A stretch of DNA of 64,000 nucleotides, taken from NCBI GenBank assembly GCA_963846165.1, contig CAWJUU010000003.1:62001-126000 (forward strand). Direction: 5' to 3'. The notes beneath the pieces were generated by a model. It did no database searches. It was not told the DNA's origin and saw only the letters and a list, made by a program, of their open reading frames with translations. Origin of the DNA: WHSW01 sp963846165 (GTDB lineage: Bacteria; Actinomycetota; Thermoleophilia; Solirubrobacterales; 70-9). The stretch's first letter is position 1. Every line of letters begins with the position of its first letter. Both the position numbers and the translations under genes were made by a program. Shown piece by piece: positions 60,157 through 64,000 of this stretch.

Positions 60157-60914
60157 TTTCGCTTCTTCTTCTTTCGCGGCGGAGGCGGAGGCGGGCGCCT
60201 GGCGGCGATCTCCTCCTGTGTCGGCGGGGCCGGCGGCGGCCAGAAGAGCCGCACCCCCCACTGCTGGCCCAGGGTCCAGACGTTGGTCGAGATCCAGTAG
60301 ACGCCGAGGCCGGCGGGCACGGTGGCGATGAAGGGCGCGAAGATGAACGGGAGCCCGTACATGAGCAGCTTCTGGTTTCGGTTCTCGACCCGGGCCGACA
60401 TCACCAGGCTCGCGCCCAGCTGCGTGCCGATGAACAGGATCAGCAGCGCGGCGAGCTCGGCCCCGCTGGCGTTCTCGGTCAGGTTGTCGATGAACCCGAA
60501 CGAGACCGGCGGGTTGGCGTTCACCTCGTCCTTGAAGGTGTCGCTCTGCAGGAGCTGAAACAGGGCGAAAAAGACGGGGAGCTGGAGGATCAGCGGCCAG
60601 CACGAGGCGAGCGGGTTGATCTTGTTCTCCTTGTAGAACGACATCATCTCCCGCTGGAGGCGCTCCTTGTCGTCCTTGTAGCGCTCCTGGAGCGCCTTCA
60701 TCTCCGGGGCGTGCTGCTGGAGGCTGCGCATCGAGTTGATCTGCTTGATCGAGAGCGGCAGGATCAGCAGCCTGGTGACGAAGGTGAGGCCGACGATCGC
60801 GAACCCCCACGAGAGGCCGACGTCGAAGCGAAAGAAGGTGAGCACCGAGTCGGCCGCGTCCATGAGCGGCTGGAGGATGTTCGCCAGCGGGAGCAGGATC
60901 TCGGCGGGCGGCAT
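60153..60914 (-). CDS. yidC: Membrane protein insertase YidC
   Basis: A 253-aa insertase with the five-helix YidC core. The first helices span GLSWGFAIVGLTFVTRLLILPLSIKQINSMRSLQQ (with Arg in the groove). LQERYKDDKERLQREMMSFYKENKINPLASCWPLILQLPVFFALFQLL, cut across residues about 85-130, is the coiled-coil and hairpin region. TVPAGLGVYWISTNVWTLGQQW closes. A C-terminal Pro/Lys-rich tail (RRPPPPPPRKKKKRK) may bind ribosomes. ATG 60914 is chosen; the TGA of yidD overlaps it by one base. Confidence 0.95.
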   Translation of the reverse strand: MPPAEILLPLANILQPLMDAADSVLTFFRFDVGLSWGFAIVGLTFVTRLLILPLSIKQINSMRSLQQHAPEMKALQERYKDDKERLQREMMSFYKENKINPLASCWPLILQLPVFFALFQLLQSDTFKDEVNANPPVSFGFIDNLTENASGAELAALLILFIGTQLGASLVMSARVENRNQKLLMYGLPFIFAPFIATVPAGLGVYWISTNVWTLGQQWGVRLFWPPPAPPTQEEIAARRPPPPPPRKKKKRK

Positions 60915-61228
60915 CAGGCGGAGGCTCCGTGCTCGTGACGGTGCTCGTGCGTGCGGCGCCCGCGGAAGAGGCTGCGGTCGGCGAGCTCGTCGACCCCCCC
61001 GTGGCTCCACGGGTTGCAGCGCGCGAGCCGCCAGGCGGCGACGATCGTGCCGCGGATCAGGCCCAGCTCACGCACGGCCTCGACCGCGTAGGTGGAGCAG
61101 CTCGGGTAGTACTTGCAGCGGTTCGGGAGCGCCGGCGAGATCAGGCGGCGATAGGCGTGCACGGGGAGTAATGCGAGCTCGCGCAGGGCACGGATCAGGC
61201 GTTGAATCGGGTTCGGGGACCGTTTCAC
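60914..61228 (-). CDS. yidD: YidD-family membrane protein insertion efficiency factor
   Basis: A 104-aa protein. LIRALRELALLPVHAYRRLISPALPNRCKYYPSCSTYAVEAVRELGLIRGTIVAAWRLARCNPW with the characteristic RCKYYPSCSTYAVEA motif and the RCNPWSHGG end (residues about 35-80). It is an accessory to YidC-dependent insertion. A His/Arg-rich tail follows (RRTHEHRHEHGASA). It starts with GTG 61228, which lies inside a ParB-site-like sequence. Gene order rpmH-rnpA-yidD-yidC is the conserved one. Confidence 0.95.
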   Translation of the reverse strand: MKRSPNPIQRLIRALRELALLPVHAYRRLISPALPNRCKYYPSCSTYAVEAVRELGLIRGTIVAAWRLARCNPWSHGGVDELADRSLFRGRRTHEHRHEHGASA

Positions 61229-61236
61229 GTGTTACG
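61221..61236. promoter_or_regulatory. parS: parS-like site
   Basis: CGTTTCACGTGTTACG matches the bacterial parS consensus TGTTTCACGTGAAACA at 12 of 16 positions, with a perfect left half plus centre (GTTTCACGTG). It lies between rnpA and yidD, overlapping the yidD start, about 3 kb from parAB. One good half-site and the location support ParB loading, but other copies would lie outside the window. Confidence 0.45.
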
Positions 61237-61601
61237 CCGCCTCTTGCCCCTGGTCGGTGAGCAGCTCGCGCAGCGCATTGCGGACTCCCTCCGTTCCCTC
61301 ACGCTCAACCAGACCTGCAGAGTCGGGCCTGGCGACGAGGACGAAGTCGTGACTGGCGGGCAGGCTCTCGGCAAGCCCCCAGAAGGCCTCGCGCAGCGCG
61401 CGCTTGACGGCCGTTGCGCTCGACCGCGCCGCCGACCTTGCGACTGACCGAGATCCCGAGCCGCGTCTCGCCGGGGTCGTCCTCGGTGCGGGGGAACGTG
61501 TAGAGGACGAGGAAGCGGTTGGCGTTCGAGCGCCCGTCGCGGTAGACGCGGTCGAAGTCGCCGCTGCGCGACAGGCGGCCGCGCTTTCGACGCTCAGCCA
61601 T
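61232..61601 (-). CDS. rnpA: Ribonuclease P protein component, one frameshift
   Basis: About 122 aa. The first frame starts at ATG 61601 with RRKRGRLSRSGDFDRVYRDGRSNANRFLVLYTFPR and GISVSRKVGGAVERN. After a frameshift near 61417 the other frame continues ALREAFWGLAESLPASHDFVLVARPD to TAA at 61232. RNase P protein binds the RNA and the tRNA 5' leader; the RNR motif region (VERN...RNRAKR) lies at the break. It is essential, so the break is probably an indel error. It lies 3 bases from rpmH. Confidence 0.93.
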
Positions 61602-61604
61602 CGT

Positions 61605-61739
61605 CTACGGGGTGAGGCGCTTGCGGCCCTTGCGCCGGCGCCGGCGGATCACGTCGCGGCCCGATCGGGTGCGCATCCGGGCACGGAATCCGTGCGTGCG
61701 GGCGCGCTTGCGCTTCTTCGGCTGCCAGGTCCGCTTCAT
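61605..61739 (-). CDS. rpmH: 50S ribosomal protein L34
   Basis: A 44-aa protein beginning MKRTWQPKKRKRARTHGFRA and continuing RMRTRSGRDVIRRRRRKGRK, ending RLTP. This is the universally conserved L34. It falls directly upstream of rnpA (3 bases) and divergent from dnaA, 101 bases apart, the classic origin arrangement. The frame is intact. Confidence 0.98.
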   Translation of the reverse strand: MKRTWQPKKRKRARTHGFRARMRTRSGRDVIRRRRRKGRKRLTP

Positions 61740-61840
61740 CGGATCGGCCAGTCTACAGACAGGCGTCAGAGCGACCTTCCCGCGATTTGCGGCGGTGCCG
61801 CCTGGGCCGTGTCCGAGGGGCGGATGTATGGTCGCTCGCC

Positions 61841-63232
61841 GTGTCCGGAGAGCCGCCCGCCGACGAGCTGACAGACCTCTGGCAGCGCGTGCGGGCGGAG
61901 CTCGAGGCCTCGCTGCCGAGCTCGACCTTCCGCCTCTGGCTCGACCCGCTGCGCGCGGTTTCGATCCACGGCTCGACCCTGTTCGTGAGCGCGCCGGCCT
62001 CGGTCCGCACCTGGGTCGAGCGCCGCTACATCGCCGCGCTCACCGCGGCGCTGCGAAGGGCAGGCGCCCGAGCTCTCTGCGATCGGATTCGTCGACTCCC
62101 CGGGCGGCCACGCCGTGGCCGAGCCCGACGCGCCCGCCTCCGTGCCGCTCGACCCGGACACACGTTCGACCGCTTCGTCATCGGGCCGGGCAACCGGCTC
62201 GCCCATGCCTCGGCGCTCGCCGTCGCAGAGCTTCCCGGCGAGGCCTACAACCCCCTCTTCCTCCACGGCCCGCCCGGGCTCGGCAAGACGCACCTGCTGG
62301 GCGCGATCGGTGACTACATGCGCGCAACCACCCCGAGCTCACGGTCCACTACACGACCGCGGAGCGGTTCACCAGCGAGTTCGTGCGGGCGCTGCGCAGA
62401 GACGGCCCCGACGCGTTCAAGGCCCGTTACCGCGAGCTCGACGCGCTGCTGATCGACGACGTCCAGGTGCTCGAGGGCAAGCAGCGCACCGAGGAGGAGT
62501 TCGTGCACACCTTCAACACGCTCCATGCGGCGGGCAAGCAGATCGTGCTCTCGAGCGACCGGCCGCCCGAAGCGCTGTCGCGACTCGCGGAGCGGCTGCG
62601 TGATCGGTTCCGCTGGGGACTTCAGGTCGAGCTCGAGCCGCCCGACCTGCGGACGAGGGTGGCGCTGCTCTGGCGCCTGGCGTCCGATGCCGGGCCCGAG
62701 CTCGCCGATCCCGCCGTGCTCCAGGAGATCGCGACCCGGGTGCCCGAGAACGTCCGGGTGCTCGAGGGCGCGATGACCAGGGTGCTGGCGGTCGCCTCGA
62801 TGCTCGGCGAGCCGCTGACGATGCCGATCGTCCGCCGCGCCTTGAGCCGCGATCCCGCCGGCTCGCCGCTCGCCACCGCCGAGCCTCCCGACCCTCGAAG
62901 CGATCCAGGCAGGCCGTTTGCGAGATCACCGGGCTGACGCAGAGGAGCTCGTCTCCAGCCGCCGTTCGCCGCGCGTCGCCCATGCCCGTCAGCTCGCGAT
63001 GTACCTTGCTCGCGAGCTGACCCCGCTCTCGCTGACCGAGATCGCTCGGGCGTTCGACCGCGACCACACCACGGTCCTGCATGCCGTCCGCGCCGTTTCG
63101 TCACGACTCGAGCCGGGCTCCGAGACCGCCGCCACCCTGACCAGCGCTCGAGCCGCTCTGGGGAAGAACCGGACCGGCGTCGGCCCTCAAACCACAGACG
63201 AGACCCACAATCCACACGACCACGGCACCTGA
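61841..63232 (+). CDS. dnaA: Chromosomal replication initiator DnaA, frameshifted
   Basis: About 455 aa over three frames. Domain I: LTDLWQRVRAELEASLPSSTFRLWLDPLRAVSI. Domain III: TFDRFVIGPGNRLAHASALAVAE, FLHGPPGLGKTHLLGAIGDYM (Walker A), HYTTAERFTSEFVRALR, DALLIDDVQVLEGKQRTEEEFVHTFN (Walker B), IVLSSDRPP (sensor 1), LRDRFRWGLQVELEPPDLRTR, and ENVRVLEGAMTRV (sensor 2). Domain IV: HARQLAMYLARELTPLSLTEIARAFDRDHTTVLHAV, the signature that binds DnaA boxes. Frame breaks at about 62062, 62160, 62335, 62890 and 62937. GTG 61841 is the best start; the linker between domains I and III is short. Five breaks in an indispensable gene argue for sequence error. Confidence 0.95.
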
Positions 63233-63335
63233 TCCACAGCCATTCCGCGCTCCCACAAGCCATGTTCACGCACCGATCCCCGATCATCCACGCAGCAGAT
63301 ACATCTGATCCAAGTAGGAAGATGAGCGATTCTCG
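63200..63335. other. oriC: Candidate origin of replication (dnaA-dnaN spacer)
   Basis: The 103-base dnaA-dnaN gap and the dnaA 3' end contain partial matches to the DnaA box TTATCCACA: CAATCCACA (63208), TGATCCACA (63230, 8 of 9), TCATCCACG (63284, 7 of 9) and TGATCCAAG (63306, 6 of 9). The stretch is less GC-rich than its flanks (CAGCAGATACATCTGATCC). Location after dnaA suits an actinobacterial oriC, though the spacer is short. Confidence 0.5.
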
Positions 63336-64000
63336 ATGAAGCTATCCGTACCCCGCGACTCACTGTCCGCCGCCCTCCAGCTCGTCGGTCGCGCCGTTTC
63401 CACGCGCGGCACGCTGCCGTCTCTCAGCGGCATCCTGCTCACGGCCGGTGACGGTGCGCTCACCCTTCGCGCCACCGACATGGAGCTGGCGCTGACCCGG
63501 ACGCTCGACGATGCCGATCTGGCCGCCGATGGCAGCGTGCTGCTTCCCGGGCGGCTGTTCGCCGACGTCGTCCGCAGCCTGCCGCCGGGTCAGGTCTCGC
63601 TCGAGCTGCGGGCCGAGCAGCGCGACGTCGAGATCGCCTCGGGCGGGGCGCGCTTTCACCTGCGGACCCTGCCGGCCGAGGACTTCCCACGCCTGCCCGA
63701 GCCCGAGGGCGAGACGGTGAAGCTCCCCGGCGCACCGCTGGCGGCGACGATCGAGCTCGTCGCCCGCGCGGCCTCGCGCGACGAGGTGCGGCCGATCCTG
63801 ACCGGCGTCCTGCTCCAGGCCGCCGAAACGCGAGCTGACGATGGTCGCCACCGATTCCTACCGGCTGAGCGTCAAGCACACGGAGCTCGAGGCGCCCGTC
63901 GCGCAGGCGCTCGAGGCGAACGTCCCGGCGCGAGCGCTGCGGGAGCTGGCGCGGATCATCGCCGGCGAGGACGCCGGCGAGGTCGAGATTGCGCTGCCGC
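63336..64000 (+). CDS. dnaN: DNA polymerase III sliding clamp (beta), partial, one frameshift
   Basis: The N-terminal part of the clamp. MKLSVPRDSLSAALQLVGRAVSTRGTLPSLSGILL starts it, with ATDMELALTRTL, GSVLLPGRLFADVVRSLPPGQVSLEL (residues about 65-90) and HLRTLPAEDFPRLPEP following. Near 63830 the frame shifts and the next continues LTMVATDSYRLSVKHTELEA, the conserved ATDSYRLS of domain 2, until the window ends. It is downstream of dnaA in the usual order. ATG 63336 has AGGAAG about 14 bases before. Confidence 0.95.
   Translation, partial: MKLSVPRDSLSAALQLVGRAVSTRGTLPSLSGILLTAGDGALTLRATDMELALTRTLDDADLAADGSVLLPGRLFADVVRSLPPGQVSLELRAEQRDVEIASGGARFHLRTLPAEDFPRLPEPEGETVKLPGAPLAATIELVARAASRDEVRPILTGVLLQAAETRADDGRHRFLPAERQAHGARGARRAGARGERPGASAAGAGADHRRRGRRRGRDCAA

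Noticed and set aside
61605..61840. RNase P RNA, tmRNA or 6S RNA near the origin
   Set aside because: No conserved core sequences of these RNAs were seen; the spacer between rpmH and dnaA is only 101 bases.
1..64000. Insertion sequence, prophage or integrase genes
   Set aside because: No transposase, integrase or phage structural motifs were found in any frame I inspected.

Overview
The window is a 64 kb piece of a very GC-rich actinobacterial chromosome. Gene content fits the class Thermoleophilia (Solirubrobacterales-like): fused PafBC-type WYL regulator, QcrABC-type menaquinol:cytochrome c reductase, TatA/TatC, paired PspC-domain stress genes, GH15 glucosidase, many GTG/TTG starts. The placement is inferred from gene content and codon use, not from a marker-gene comparison. 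The right end carries the replication-origin neighbourhood: parB-parA-rsmG-jag-yidC-yidD-rnpA-rpmH on the minus strand, then dnaA and a 5'-partial dnaN on the plus strand.

Layout, left to right. 0-9 kb: penicillin-acylase-like hydrolase, MBL hydrolase, PafBC regulator, small secreted or membrane proteins, OB/HD hydrolase, BrkB-family membrane protein, GNAT, tRNA-Phe. 9-20 kb: SLOG-type nucleotide-binding protein, MrfA-like helicase and folP, HAD phosphatase, DtxR-family regulator, aminotransferase, inositol monophosphatase, sucD-sucC, HAD dehalogenase, sulfotransferase. 20-29 kb: secreted beta-propeller/RTX protein, GH15, RpiB-like isomerase, RibD-like reductase, nucleotide-sugar dehydrogenase with a mini WecB-like protein, F420-type NADP oxidoreductase, tRNA-Lys. 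29-31 kb: TPR membrane protein, tatC, tatA, dcd. 31.8-39.9 kb: one long minus-strand run joining heme synthesis (hemB, a fused siroheme-decarboxylase-like protein, hemL), the bc complex (qcrA, qcrB, cytochrome c/subunit IV) and menaquinone synthesis (menG and one or two polyprenyl-synthase proteins). 40-50 kb: ABC exporter, YmdB phosphodiesterase, a translationally coupled envelope operon (membrane protein, phosphodiesterase, GtrA, PepSY-glycosyltransferase), FAD oxidase, XRE/nucleotidyltransferase pair. 50-57 kb: GFA enzyme, DUF1992, LuxR regulator/PspC-kinase/LiaF-like stress module, bifunctional nuclease, tRNA-Ile, pdxH, GNAT, VOC. 57-64 kb: origin region.

About twenty genes, among them indispensable ones (dnaA, dnaN, rnpA, sucC, parA, parB), are interrupted by single-base frameshifts. 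The two halves always rejoin a conserved protein in the adjacent frame. I read this as indel error in the assembly and annotate these as CDS spans with frameshifts.

The observations most worth following are: a near-perfect WhiG/FliA-type promoter (TAAA-N16-GCCGATAG) just upstream of a zinc-ribbon gene, plus a second GCCGATAA box in front of a 35-codon ORF; a one-chain AhbA/AhbB-like protein between hemB and hemL; a HepS-like catalytically silent prenyltransferase partner; and a mini WecB protein beside a WecC homologue.
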